From the NCBI RefSeq assembly GCF_002009425.1, contig NZ_CP019936.1, positions 496,001 to 560,000 on the forward strand: 64,000 nt of DNA, in the 5' to 3' direction. A program made the position numbers and the translations under genes. The notes under the pieces are model-generated. The model did not search any database, was not told the origin of the DNA, and saw only the letters and a program-made list of their open reading frames with translations. Of the stretch, positions 1-8,191 are shown piece after piece; the stretch's first letter is position 1, and the number at the start of each line of letters is the position of its first letter. This stretch comes from Thiosocius teredinicola (lineage in GTDB: Bacteria; Pseudomonadota; Gammaproteobacteria; Chromatiales; Chromatiaceae).

Positions 1-129
1 TTGACTCATCGGCGGTCTCCGGAGAATGTACATTTCCGGCGGGGCAGGAATCACGGCATCTGTCTCGTCGTTATCACTTCAAAGGTAGGTCGGGAACACG
101 ATTTTGCAATGTGGCCGAGGTAAGCAGAC

Positions 130-822
130 GTGAGGTTGGACCGTTTCATCAGTCAGTCCGCGGGGATATCGCGCAGCCAGGCGCGGTTGCTGATCCGGCG
201 CGGGGAAATCAGCGTTGGCGGCGAGGTCGCCAAGGATGCCGCGCGCCCGGTCGGTGAAGCCGAAACAGTTACCCGCGGCGATCTGTGCCTCGAACTACCG
301 CGTCCCGTCTACCTGATGTTGAACAAGCCTTGCGGATTGCTCAGCGCCACCGAGGATCGCGAGCAGGCAACCGTGTTGTCGCTGCTGCCACCGGAACTCG
401 CCGCGCGCGTTCACTTGGTCGGTCGCCTAGACAAGGACACCAGCGGCCTGTTGCTGCTGACGGATGACGGCGCCTGGTCGCACCGCATTGCGTCACCGAA
501 ACACGCGATCGACAAAACCTACGTGGCCGAGCTGGCCGAGCCGTTGGTCGAGGATGCCGAGCAGCGCTTGGCGGCGGGCTTGCTGCTGCGTAACGAGGCC
601 CAGCCAACCAAACCGGCCATTCTTGAACGCTTGTGTGCCACGCAGGTGAAGATCTCGATTTCCGAAGGTCGGTATCACCAGGTCCGTCGCATGTTTGCCG
701 CACTCGGCAACCGGGTTTTGAGCCTGCATCGTGAGCGCATTGGCCGCCTTCATCTCGATGCCGGATTGCAGACCGGGCAATGGCGTGAACTCACTCGCGA
801 AGAACGCGATTGTTTGGCTTAG
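130..822 (+). CDS. rsuA: 16S rRNA pseudouridine synthase RsuA
   Basis: Isomerises a uridine of 16S rRNA (U516 in E. coli) to pseudouridine. The 230-residue length is usual for RsuA. The first ~60 residues form an S4-like RNA-binding domain (MRLDRFISQ, ISRSQARLLI). The catalytic motif GRLDKDTSGLLLLTDDG near residue 97 carries the nucleophilic Asp, and EGRYHQVRRMFAA near 180 is the second family signature. The start is GTG, preceded by GAGG nine bases upstream. It is transcribed alone, with a PilZ gene following after 80 bp. RluB/RluE/RluF are close relatives, but the short length and lack of a basic tail favour RsuA. Confidence 0.9.
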   Translation: MRLDRFISQSAGISRSQARLLIRRGEISVGGEVAKDAARPVGEAETVTRGDLCLELPRPVYLMLNKPCGLLSATEDREQATVLSLLPPELAARVHLVGRLDKDTSGLLLLTDDGAWSHRIASPKHAIDKTYVAELAEPLVEDAEQRLAAGLLLRNEAQPTKPAILERLCATQVKISISEGRYHQVRRMFAALGNRVLSLHRERIGRLHLDAGLQTGQWRELTREERDCLA

Positions 823-903
823 ATGTGAATGAATGGACTAAACTGCTAGCGAGCCGCTAAACGGTCAAATAAGCAACCAACAACGACCGGGTATGGACGC
901 TGC

Positions 904-1356
904 ATGGGAAAGCATCGCGTGAAGACTCCGTTTGCTGAAAGGCAGTACATTCGTCATCCGTCGAGGATGCCGATTCGATTCGATATCCAGGGTGACATGC
1001 CGCGGCGCGAGGAATACCTGCGCAACGTCAGCGAAGGCGGTCTGTGTTTCGCCTCGCAGATCGAACTGGATGCCGGCGTATTGATCCGGGTAACGATCCC
1101 GGTGCTCGGGCAGCAATTCGAGGTGGAAGGCAGCGTCGCCTGGTGTCGTCCGGCTCCGGCGGGCAGCGGCTTCGAGATTGGCGTGCGCTTCACCACCTCA
1201 CAGGATCGCTTCAGCGTGCGCATGGTGGAGCAGTTGTGCTACATCGAAGACTATCGCCAGCAGGTTCAGCAGGATGAGGGGCGTTACCTCACCAGCGAAG
1301 AGGCCGCGCGGGAATGGATCGAGCGCTTCGCCGACAAGTTTCCCGGCCTGCACTGA
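904..1356 (+). CDS. PilZ domain protein (c-di-GMP receptor)
   Basis: Small cytoplasmic protein of 150 residues, essentially one PilZ domain. The c-di-GMP binding signature is intact: RxxxR at residues 17-21 (RHPSR) and the N-x-S-x-x-G element at 41-46 (NVSEGG). A ~50-residue C-terminal tail after the barrel is predicted helical by eye. It should bind c-di-GMP and pass the signal to an unidentified partner. A diguanylate cyclase with a product-inhibition site lies at 5634-7172, but nothing links the two directly. The output process (pili, polysaccharide, motility) cannot be read from sequence. Confidence 0.85.
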   Translation: MGKHRVKTPFAERQYIRHPSRMPIRFDIQGDMPRREEYLRNVSEGGLCFASQIELDAGVLIRVTIPVLGQQFEVEGSVAWCRPAPAGSGFEIGVRFTTSQDRFSVRMVEQLCYIEDYRQQVQQDEGRYLTSEEAAREWIERFADKFPGLH

Positions 1357-1387
1357 CGCTGCGTTCGCAGCGCCCGTTTCTGATGAT

Positions 1388-2134
1388 TCAGTGGTATTTC
1401 TCGGTGCTGATGTGTCCCGGCTGTTTGCGCCGGTGACGTCTGAGTCCGCGTGATTCGAGGATCTCGACCGCGTCGCTGATCATGCCCGAATGGCCACACA
1501 ACATCACGTGGCTGCGTTCTGCCTGCAATTGCAACCCCAGGCGTTGTTCCAGCGCGCCGTTGGCGAGGGTTTCCGGGATTCGGCAGTTGAATGCCCCTTC
1601 CACTGATTCGGCGGTTACGAACGGCACGAAATGGAACTTGTCCGGGTGCTCGCGAGTAAAGCGTTCAATCAGGTCGAGATAGCCGAGGTTCTTGGTCTGG
1701 CGTACACCGTAGGCCAGCACGACTTTGTCGAAACGCTCCCAGGGTTCGGCCGTTTGCAGCATCGACAGGAAGGGCCCCACGCCCGTGCCGGTAGCGAGCA
1801 ACCAGAGGTCTTTGCTTTCGTCGGGAACCTCTGAAAGCGTCAACAGGCCGTTCGCCGCGTCGGTCAGCCAGATCGTGTCCCCGGTATCCAACGCCGCCAA
1901 GCGGTTGCTCAAAGGCCCTTCGGGAATGGTGTTGAAAAATATCTCGAGCAGCGGCTCTTGCGGCGGGTTGACCAACGAATAGGGCCGCCCGACACGCTCG
2001 TCGCCGATATCCAGGCCGATGCGCACGAACTGGCCGGCGGTGAATGTCGGTGCCTCGGCGTCGATAGCGAGCGAATAGTGGGTGTCGTTCCACCGGGTTT
2101 TACGGGCAATCCGCCCCTCGATCCATCGGGTCAT
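1388..2134 (-). CDS. fpr: Ferredoxin/flavodoxin-NADP+ reductase
   Basis: FAD-dependent reductase that moves electrons between NADPH and ferredoxin or flavodoxin in the cytoplasm. At 248 residues it has the length of bacterial Fpr. The FAD-binding motif is RPYSLVN near residue 50, and the NADP(H)-binding motif is GTGVGPFLSML near 115. The C-terminal part has MLCGHSGMI, the conserved CG of the reductase superfamily. It starts with MTRWIEG and stands alone on the minus strand, convergent with the PilZ gene. Fpr proteins are often oxidative-stress linked or feed Fe-S and heme enzymes, but no regulator site was seen here. Confidence 0.88.
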   Translation of the reverse strand: MTRWIEGRIARKTRWNDTHYSLAIDAEAPTFTAGQFVRIGLDIGDERVGRPYSLVNPPQEPLLEIFFNTIPEGPLSNRLAALDTGDTIWLTDAANGLLTLSEVPDESKDLWLLATGTGVGPFLSMLQTAEPWERFDKVVLAYGVRQTKNLGYLDLIERFTREHPDKFHFVPFVTAESVEGAFNCRIPETLANGALEQRLGLQLQAERSHVMLCGHSGMISDAVEILESRGLRRHRRKQPGHISTEKYH

Positions 2135-2275
2135 GTAATTCCGCCTCGTTGGTTCTAAAATGCGCGCTCCCTACTGCAAGCTAGTGGCCTGCGGCGCGAA
2201 AGCAACCCGGGCCCTCGCCGGGTATTGGGGAATCGCCAGACTGGCGGGCGGCAGGAAACGGATGAGGTGTGAGCG

Positions 2276-2740
2276 GTGAGCGAAAAGACGAGAGGGTTGT
2301 TTGTGCTGGTCGCTGCGGTCGCCCTCAGCGCGGCGGCTTACTTCGGCGCCCGCTACTGGCAGACCTCGCAATCCGATTACACGCGCGTCGAAGCGCAGCA
2401 TCTGTGCAACCTGCGAGCGGGCCCGTGTCGCGAGCCGGTGCCGGGCGGCGGCGTCGTTTTCGCGATCGCGCCGGAGAGCATTCCATTGATGAAGCCGCTG
2501 CGCCTGATCGTCAGTGCGCAGGGTCTTGAGCCCACCGCGGTTGTGGTGGAGATTCGCGGGCTGAACATGGAGATGGGATTGAACCGTACCGTCCTGAACA
2601 AATCGGCGGATGGCATGTGGGAGGGCGAAACCATCCTTCCGGTGTGCAGTCAAAAGCGGATGGAATGGGAGGCAGCGGTACTTTTGGAAGCTAATCAGCG
2701 ACTTGAAGTGCCTTTTGCGTTCCACACCGTGCGCCCCTAA
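2276..2740 (+). CDS. Single-pass membrane protein of unknown function
   Basis: A 154-residue protein starting at GTG. One hydrophobic segment (about residues 6-24, LFVLVAAVALSAAAYFGA) anchors a periplasmic domain of ~125 residues. Four cysteines are visible (CNLRAGPC and a later CSQK plus none in the anchor: C43, C50, C125), so a disulfide is possible. The family is not recognised. The immediate downstream gene is a periplasmic cytochrome c, but a promoter-like sequence lies between them, so co-transcription is not assured. It could be an assembly or accessory factor for an exported protein; that is guesswork. Confidence 0.6.
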   Translation: MSEKTRGLFVLVAAVALSAAAYFGARYWQTSQSDYTRVEAQHLCNLRAGPCREPVPGGGVVFAIAPESIPLMKPLRLIVSAQGLEPTAVVVEIRGLNMEMGLNRTVLNKSADGMWEGETILPVCSQKRMEWEAAVLLEANQRLEVPFAFHTVRP

Positions 2741-2764
2741 AGCCCTAATGGGAGCGTGGTTAGT

Positions 2765-2793
2765 TTGCCTAATTAAGTGCATTCTGATATAAA
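2765..2793 (+). promoter_or_regulatory. Sigma70-type promoter ahead of the cytochrome c genes
   Basis: TTGCCT (-35) and TATAAA (-10) are separated by exactly 17 bases, and a TGA precedes the -10, giving an extended -10 element. It lies ~87 bp before the start of the monoheme cytochrome. This is pattern matching only; no start site is known. Confidence 0.5.
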
Positions 2794-2879
2794 CGCGTGC
2801 CGAATTAAGCAGGCTCGGCTCACCCGAATTACGGGCTTTCACGACAAAAAAAGACTGGACAGGCCAGGAGATGAAAGAG

Positions 2880-3191
2880 ATGAAGAAGTGCGTTATCGCC
2901 GCCGTAGCCTTGATGTTGGCGGGATCGATCGGCACCGCTGTCGCTGCAGGCGACGTCGCTGCCGGTAAAGCAAAATTCGCCGTGTGCGCAGGTTGTCATG
3001 GTCCGACCGGCGCTGGCAACGAGGCACTGAAGTACCCGAAACTTGCGGGCCGGGATGCCGCGTTTGTCAAAGAGCAGTTGCTTGCCTTCAAATCGGGCAA
3101 ACGCGACAACGCGACCATGAAAGCGATGACCGCCGGTCTGAACGACGCGGACATCGACAACCTCGCCGCCTACGTCGCGACGTTGAAATAA
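2880..3191 (+). CDS. Periplasmic monoheme cytochrome c (class I)
   Basis: Small electron carrier exported to the periplasm. A signal peptide of ~23 residues (MKKCVIAAVALMLAG, ending VAA) precedes a single class I cytochrome domain with heme motif CAGCH and a likely Met axial ligand in NATMKAMTAG. The mature protein is ~80 residues, similar to one half of cytochrome c4 or a c553. An upstream ATG at 2871 directly abuts the AGGAG, so the ATG at 2880, nine bases from it, is the better start. The diheme cytochrome 90 bp downstream is clearly homologous, suggesting a duplication. Maturation would use the Ccm system encoded at 54.4-61.6 kb. Confidence 0.87.
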   Translation: MKKCVIAAVALMLAGSIGTAVAAGDVAAGKAKFAVCAGCHGPTGAGNEALKYPKLAGRDAAFVKEQLLAFKSGKRDNATMKAMTAGLNDADIDNLAAYVATLK

Positions 3192-3281
3192 GGTTGCACC
3201 AAGGGTTTCGGGACAGGACTGCAATGTGGGTCCGGTCCCGAGGCTGAAACATATATACACAACCCTAGTCGGATGACAGAT

Positions 3282-3887
3282 ATGAAAAAGTTGTTGTTGA
3301 TGGTCTCTCTCGCCAGCGTCGCTGCGCTGGGTACTGCGCACGCTGCCGGTGATGCCGAAGCGGGCAAAACGAAATCAGCCACGTGTATGGCGTGTCACGG
3401 AACCGACGGCAACAGTGCTGCTCCGAACTTTCCGAAGATTGCCGGTCAGCATCCCGACTACATCGTCAAACAACTTAAAGAGTTCAAGAGTGGTGAGCGT
3501 AAAGACGCGACCATGAACGGCATGGCCGCCGCGCTGAGCGATCAGGACATGGAAGACCTCGCTGCCTTCTACTCCAAACAGAAAGCGACCGAAGGCCAGG
3601 CTGCCGAAGACAAGGTGGCTGCGGGTGAGACCGTCTACCGTGCCGGCAACAGCGCCAGTGGCGTTTCGGCCTGTGCCGCGTGCCACGGCCCGACCGGCGC
3701 CGGCAATCCGATGGCGAAGTTCCCCAGCCTCAGCGGTCAGCATGCCGACTACACCATGAAGCAGCTCAAGGACTTCCGCGCCGGTGCGCGTGCCAACGAT
3801 GCAGGCTCCATGATGCGCAACATCGCGGCCAAGATGACCGACGCGGAGATCGAAGCAGTCGCCCAGTACGTTCAGGGACTGCATTGA
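3282..3887 (+). CDS. Diheme cytochrome c4
   Basis: Two tandem class I cytochrome domains behind a signal peptide (MKKLLLMVSLASVAALGTAHA). Heme motifs are CMACH in the first half and CAACH in the second. Each half ends with the typical Met-ligand region (DATMNGMAAAL and GSMMRNIAAKM). About 201 residues is the normal precursor size for cytochrome c4, which carries electrons to terminal oxidases in the periplasm. An ATG three codons earlier (3273) is possible; 3282 gives a cleaner signal peptide. It is followed by a strong terminator, then dsbA, an arrangement common in gammaproteobacteria (c4 next to dsbA). Confidence 0.9.
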   Translation: MKKLLLMVSLASVAALGTAHAAGDAEAGKTKSATCMACHGTDGNSAAPNFPKIAGQHPDYIVKQLKEFKSGERKDATMNGMAAALSDQDMEDLAAFYSKQKATEGQAAEDKVAAGETVYRAGNSASGVSACAACHGPTGAGNPMAKFPSLSGQHADYTMKQLKDFRAGARANDAGSMMRNIAAKMTDAEIEAVAQYVQGLH

Positions 3888-3909
3888 TCGACAGCGACGC
3901 TTGACGTCG

Positions 3910-3937
3910 AAAAAGGCGGCTTCGGCCGCCTTTTTTT
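3910..3937 (+). terminator. Rho-independent terminator after cytochrome c4
   Basis: A GGCGGC/GCCGCC stem closed by a TTCG tetraloop, flanked by A5 upstream and seven T downstream. It begins 23 bases after the cytochrome c4 stop codon. The A-flank means it could also work on the minus strand. Confidence 0.9.
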
Positions 3938-4147
3938 GTGCCCCTGTGCCGGCAAAATCAGTTGTACGTCGCTGTTGTCGTGAGACGCGTCCGTGATCCT
4001 TGCGTCGCGCTTGGCTCAAGTTTGCTTTTGCGGTTGCGACGGGTCGTCTTTACGGGCAAAAATGCCCCATCGAACAAAAAGTTGTCGCTGAACTCAGGGC
4101 GCTCGCACCGGTCTGATAGGCGGTGAATGAAAACCGGAGTCGAAACT

Positions 4148-4789
4148 GTGAAAAAACTGCTAGCGGCCTTGTTGAGCGGCCTTGTGATACTCGCGACGGC
4201 ACCGTCGATCGCCAAGTCGTTCGAAGAGGGTCTGCAATACGTACCGATCCAACCTCAACCTGCCGTTGGTACTGGCAACGAAGTCGAGGTGGTTGAGTTC
4301 TTCTGGTACGGCTGTCCGCACTGCCGCGACTTCGAGCCTACCGTCTCGCAGTGGGCGCAATCGTTGCCCGAAAACGTCAAATTCTCACAGGTGCCGGTGA
4401 TGTTCGGTGGTGCGGCCGACCTGCATGCCCAGATGTACTATTCGCTGGAGAGCATGGGTGAACTGCAGCGGCTGCACGAGAAACTGTTCCACGCGATGCA
4501 TGTGCAGAAGCTCAAGCTGCGCTCGCTGGCGGAAATCGAGGCGTTTCTGCAAGAAAACGGCGTGGACATCGAACAGTTCTCGCGCACCATGAATTCGTTT
4601 GCGGTGGCGGCCAAGGTCAATCGTGCACGCGCCTTGATGCGTCGCTACGGCATACGCGGTGTTCCTGCGCTGGTCGTCGATGGGCGCTATCGTAGTGGAA
4701 AGGGATTCGCCAGCTACCAGGAAATGACTGAAGTTGCGGATCACATGGTCGATAAGGTTCTTGCACAACGCCAGGAGCAGGCAAAATAA
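4148..4789 (+). CDS. dsbA: Thiol:disulfide interchange protein DsbA
   Basis: Periplasmic oxidase that introduces disulfides into exported proteins and is reoxidised by DsbB. The active site is CPHC (FFWYGCPHC), the classical DsbA dipeptide, and the cis-Pro loop is GIRGVPALVVDG. A signal peptide (MKKLLAALLSGLVILATAPSIA) starts at the GTG at 4148, which has GGAG eight bases upstream. An ATG at 4127 is in frame but adds seven residues before the basic region. The mature size of ~190 residues is normal. An EEP-family gene follows closely. Confidence 0.92.
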   Translation: MKKLLAALLSGLVILATAPSIAKSFEEGLQYVPIQPQPAVGTGNEVEVVEFFWYGCPHCRDFEPTVSQWAQSLPENVKFSQVPVMFGGAADLHAQMYYSLESMGELQRLHEKLFHAMHVQKLKLRSLAEIEAFLQENGVDIEQFSRTMNSFAVAAKVNRARALMRRYGIRGVPALVVDGRYRSGKGFASYQEMTEVADHMVDKVLAQRQEQAK

Positions 4790-4812
4790 CGATGTTGGGT
4801 CTGGGAGCCGCC

Positions 4813-5616
4813 ATGAATGCGCCGTATCAGGACGAAGCCGTTGAGCCCACGGCGGCCGACGGGCGCAGTCTTCGCCTGCTGAGTTACAACATCCAGGCCG
4901 GCATCGATACCCGCCATTATCGCGAATACGTCACCAAGGGTTGGAAGCATCTGCTGCCCAACCGCGAACGCCTGCGCAACCTGAACCTGATCGCCGAGAT
5001 GCTGCGTGGTTACGACCTGGTCGGCCTGCAGGAAGTCGATTCGGGTAGCCTGCGCAGCGGTTTCGTCGACATGACTGAGTACCTGGCTCACCGCAGCGGT
5101 TATCAGCACTGGTATCGCCAGGTCAATCGCAACATGGGCCTGCTAGCCCAACACAGCAATGGCTTTCTCAGCCGCATCCGCCCGACGCGTGTAAGCAATC
5201 ACCGTCTGCCGCCGGGCAATGGCCGTGGCGCGATGCTGCTCGAATTCGGCGAAGGCCCGGATGCATTGGTCGTATGCAGTATGCACCTGGCACTGAGCCG
5301 GCGCGTGCGCGCACGCCAACTCGATTTCATCAATGAACTGGTCGGTGAGCATCGCCACATCGTCGTGATGGGCGATCTGAATGCCGGCTGTGAAAGCACC
5401 GAGGTGCGTTCGTTCATCGACAAGGCAGGGCTTACCGAACCCGCCTGCGACCAGGCCACGTTCCCCAGCTGGCGACCGGTGCGTCGTATCGATCACATCC
5501 TGGTATCGCAGACCCTCGAGGTGCGTAACACGCGCGTCGTTGACTATGCGCTGTCCGATCACCTGCCGATCTGCGTCGAACTGCTGTTGCCGGAGGGGCT
5601 CCGTCTGGCTGCGTGA
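4813..5616 (+). CDS. Endonuclease/exonuclease/phosphatase (EEP) family protein
   Basis: Soluble metal-dependent phosphohydrolase of the DNase I/EEP fold, 267 residues. Family landmarks are in order: LLSYNIQAG (Asn), GLQEVDSGS (metal-binding Glu), VVCSMHLALS (catalytic His region), VMGDLNAG (Asp and Asn) and the C-terminal SDHLPICVEL (catalytic Asp-His). No signal peptide is seen. The substrate (nucleic acid, phospholipid or inositol phosphate) cannot be told. The ATG at 4813 has GGGAG five bases upstream; an ATG at 4792 is less well placed. It lies between dsbA and a diguanylate cyclase, with its stop overlapping a possible GTG of the cyclase. Confidence 0.85.
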   Translation: MNAPYQDEAVEPTAADGRSLRLLSYNIQAGIDTRHYREYVTKGWKHLLPNRERLRNLNLIAEMLRGYDLVGLQEVDSGSLRSGFVDMTEYLAHRSGYQHWYRQVNRNMGLLAQHSNGFLSRIRPTRVSNHRLPPGNGRGAMLLEFGEGPDALVVCSMHLALSRRVRARQLDFINELVGEHRHIVVMGDLNAGCESTEVRSFIDKAGLTEPACDQATFPSWRPVRRIDHILVSQTLEVRNTRVVDYALSDHLPICVELLLPEGLRLAA

Positions 5617-5633
5617 GCACCGGCGGTTACGTC

Positions 5634-7172
5634 ATGGCCGACGACTGGCGCGAACGTTACCTCCAACTAGCCGATCGTCACGAACGTGAAGCCGCCCAGT
5701 TCGAAGAGGCGGGCAAAGATTTCACGCGACTGATCACCCGTCTGTGCGTTGCGGTATCCGGTCTGGATGCCGGGCTCGACCCCCATCTCGAACGCCTGCG
5801 CAATGTCGCCCGCACCGGCAAGACCGATGCCCTGTTGCGTCAGGCCGGCGATCTCGCTGACGACCTGATGCGCGCTTCGGAAGACCGTGTGCAGCCTAAC
5901 TTGCTGCAGCAACTTCTGCAGCGGGCCAAGCTGGCGCAGCGTGAACAAGACGAAGTGATGAAGCTGTGGGCCAAGGCGCAGACCAATCCGGCGAAGGTCG
6001 ATAACAAGACGCTCGACCGCTTGACCGAACTGCTCAGCAAGGCGCTCGATGCATCCGCTGCGCCCGCTGCTGCCGAGACAAAAAGCGGCGGCCTGCTGTC
6101 CCGTTTGGTCGGCAAGTCGCCTTCCGATATCGGAACTCCGCCGAATCAGGCCTTGCTCGAGCTGTTGCAGAGCATCGAGTGGCCGAATCACCTGGCCGAA
6201 GAGGTCGAAGAATTCCGCAGCGCCCTGTCCGGCGAGGCCAAGCGCGATGCCTGGGTCGACGTGGTGCGCAAGATCAGCGACCTGGTGTTGCGCGCCATGG
6301 AGCAGGCGCACGTCAACGCGCAAACCGCAGAAACCTTCCTCAACGAACTGAGTGAGCGCCTGCTGGCCTTCGATCAGCATATGCTCGACGAAGGCGGTCG
6401 GCGTGAAGAATCGCGCGAGAGTGGAAAGCGGCTCGGCGAACAGATGAACAGCGAGGTCGTTTCACTGTCGGCCAGTGTGCGCGACAGCGTCGATCTTGCT
6501 CAGCTGCAGGCCAGTGTGCTCGGCAGTCTCGACCGGATGCATGCCCACGTGCGTGCCCACCTCGATGACGAGAATGCACGTCGCGAGAAGGCCGAAACCG
6601 AGGCCGGCGAGTTGCGCCAGCAGTTGAATCAGCTCGAACGCGATACCTTCGATCTGCGCCGCGAGGTGGCGCAGACTTACCAGGAGGCGATGTGCGATGC
6701 GCTCACCGGGCTGCCCAACCGGCGTGCTTATGACGAGCGCATTGCGCAAGAGTTCGCCCGCTGGAAACGCTTTGGTGAGCCGCTGGCGTTGCTGGTATGG
6801 GACGTCGATGATTTCAAGAAACTCAACGACACCTTCGGCCACAAGGCCGGTGACCGCGCATTGGCGATGGTCGCCAAGACCTTGACCACGCGGCTGCGTG
6901 AAACCGACTTTCTCGCCCGCTACGGGGGTGAGGAGTTCGTGTTGGTGTTCATTGGCGCATCACCGAAGGATGCGCTGAAAGTCGCCGATGTGATGCGTCA
7001 GGCGATCGAGAATATCGGTCTGCATTCGCATGGGAAACCGGTCAAGCTCACCGTGTCGGGTGGCATGTCGGCATTCGCCGAAGGCGACGATCCGGAGAAG
7101 GTCTTCGAACGCGCCGACAAGGCGTTGTACGACGCCAAGCATCAGGGCAAGAATCGCGTCGTTGCCAACTGA
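5634..7172 (+). CDS. Diguanylate cyclase (GGDEF) with long helical N-terminal region
   Basis: Makes c-di-GMP from two GTP. The catalytic GGDEF domain is the last ~165 residues. The A-site is GGEEF at 431-435, and an RxxD inhibitory I-site (RETD, 422-425) sits exactly five residues before it, so product feedback is expected. The first ~340 residues are hydrophilic and rich in Leu/Glu/Arg, compatible with helical bundle and coiled coil; no membrane segment or known sensor domain was recognised. The start at ATG 5634 is chosen over GTG 5613 because MADDWRERYLQL resembles the usual N-terminus of such proteins. The PilZ protein at 904-1356 is a possible effector. Confidence 0.88.
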   Translation: MADDWRERYLQLADRHEREAAQFEEAGKDFTRLITRLCVAVSGLDAGLDPHLERLRNVARTGKTDALLRQAGDLADDLMRASEDRVQPNLLQQLLQRAKLAQREQDEVMKLWAKAQTNPAKVDNKTLDRLTELLSKALDASAAPAAAETKSGGLLSRLVGKSPSDIGTPPNQALLELLQSIEWPNHLAEEVEEFRSALSGEAKRDAWVDVVRKISDLVLRAMEQAHVNAQTAETFLNELSERLLAFDQHMLDEGGRREESRESGKRLGEQMNSEVVSLSASVRDSVDLAQLQASVLGSLDRMHAHVRAHLDDENARREKAETEAGELRQQLNQLERDTFDLRREVAQTYQEAMCDALTGLPNRRAYDERIAQEFARWKRFGEPLALLVWDVDDFKKLNDTFGHKAGDRALAMVAKTLTTRLRETDFLARYGGEEFVLVFIGASPKDALKVADVMRQAIENIGLHSHGKPVKLTVSGGMSAFAEGDDPEKVFERADKALYDAKHQGKNRVVAN

Positions 7173-7190
7173 GCACGCGGCGTTGCGCGG

Positions 7191-7757
7191 TCAATCGATG
7201 TCGAGATACGCCGCCCAGGCATAGCGCCACGGCATCTTGCTTTCCTGTTCGAGCGTTTGCAGGAACACATCACTGGGCGTGGCTTCGCCGGGAAACACGT
7301 TGCGCAGTTCTATCAGGTAGCGACCGCTCAGGGCATGTTCGCGCCAATCGATCGTATGCACGCTGTTTACCGTGCCGCAGTGCCCGCATCGCACCTGCTG
7401 ACCGTTGCGCAGCCATTGCTGCAAGTGTTCGCGCCAGTCGTCGAATCGTTTGCGACAATGCGGACAGCGCGGCTTGACCGTATTCGGCCCCGTTACCAAT
7501 TTCGGTTGCGCAAACGGACCATGTAGCGCGACGTGGCAGAAACGGCGACTGCCGCCTTCCGGTGGCTCCATGACCAGGTGCGGCGAACAGCCGGCAAACA
7601 CCACGTGCCGGCTGAAGTTGTCGCCCGCGCGGTAGAGATCGTCGCCCAGAGTGTCACCAATGATCTTCAGCTCGCGCAACACCTGCGACACTGCGTGGCC
7701 AGACGCATCGGCGAACGGATCCTGCGGGGCGAGAAAGAGACTGGTCAGATCGGCCAT
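7191..7757 (-). CDS. Unrecognised protein with a C-terminal zinc-ribbon-like motif
   Basis: A 188-residue soluble protein. Two CxxC knuckles, CPHC and CGHC, are ~25 residues apart in the second half and probably bind zinc. Around them are Trp/Arg-rich stretches (FDDWREHLQQWL, TIDWREHALS). The N-terminal half has no motif I know. An open frame extends upstream to 7937, but its translation there is low-complexity and Arg/Pro-rich, so MADLTSLFLAP at 7757 (or M at 7766) is preferred. It is divergent from yidD. Function unknown. Confidence 0.6.
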   Translation of the reverse strand: MADLTSLFLAPQDPFADASGHAVSQVLRELKIIGDTLGDDLYRAGDNFSRHVVFAGCSPHLVMEPPEGGSRRFCHVALHGPFAQPKLVTGPNTVKPRCPHCRKRFDDWREHLQQWLRNGQQVRCGHCGTVNSVHTIDWREHALSGRYLIELRNVFPGEATPSDVFLQTLEQESKMPWRYAWAAYLDID

Positions 7758-7951
7758 GGCGCGCATGGTGCCGTAGGGGCGTGAGACTGGCAAGGCGGGG
7801 CGCCGCGTGTTGACACACCCGCAGTGCGGGCGGGATGGTAGGCCGACAGGCACGGCGAAGTGATGGACCGGGTACGCTGCGCGACAAGCAGCTTGGTCGG
7901 TTCGGCGAGACTGAATGCACGGCATAACCAGCCGCACATGTTGAGGAAACG

Positions 7952-8191
7952 ATGTTCAAGACCATCCTGATCAAACTGGTCAGAGGGTATCAGCTGTTGA
8001 TCAGCCCGGTACTCGGCAACAACTGCCGTTATATGCCGAGCTGCTCCGCCTACACCATCGAGGCGATGGAAAAATGGGGTCCGCTGCGCGGGCTGTGGAT
8101 GGGGATTCGGCGTGTCGGTCGTTGCCATCCCTTCCATGAAGGCGGTTACGACCCTGTGCCGGATCCTCCCGAACATGAACACAAACACTGA
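7952..8191 (+). CDS. yidD: Membrane protein insertion efficiency factor YidD
   Basis: Small inner-membrane-associated protein that helps YidC-dependent insertion. At 79 residues with [15 protein letters not shown] and the [14 protein letters not shown] signature it is an unmistakable YidD. In most gammaproteobacteria yidD sits between rnpA and yidC. Here it is away from that cluster, with an unknown zinc-ribbon gene on one side and a HIT-superfamily gene overlapping its last 17 bases on the other. The C-terminus is His/Glu-rich (PEHEHKH). Confidence 0.92.
   Translation: MFKTILIKLVRGYQLLISPVLGNNCRYMPSCSAYTIEAMEKWGPLRGLWMGIRRVGRCHPFHEGGYDPVPDPPEHEHKH

Noticed and set aside
1-129. Possible gene fragment at the left edge
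   Set aside because: No frame with coding character in 129 bp; probably the upstream region of rsuA or of a gene off the edge.
7758-7937. Upstream extension of the zinc-ribbon gene at 7191
   Set aside because: The extra 60 codons look non-coding and run close to the yidD promoter region; internal ATGs are better starts.
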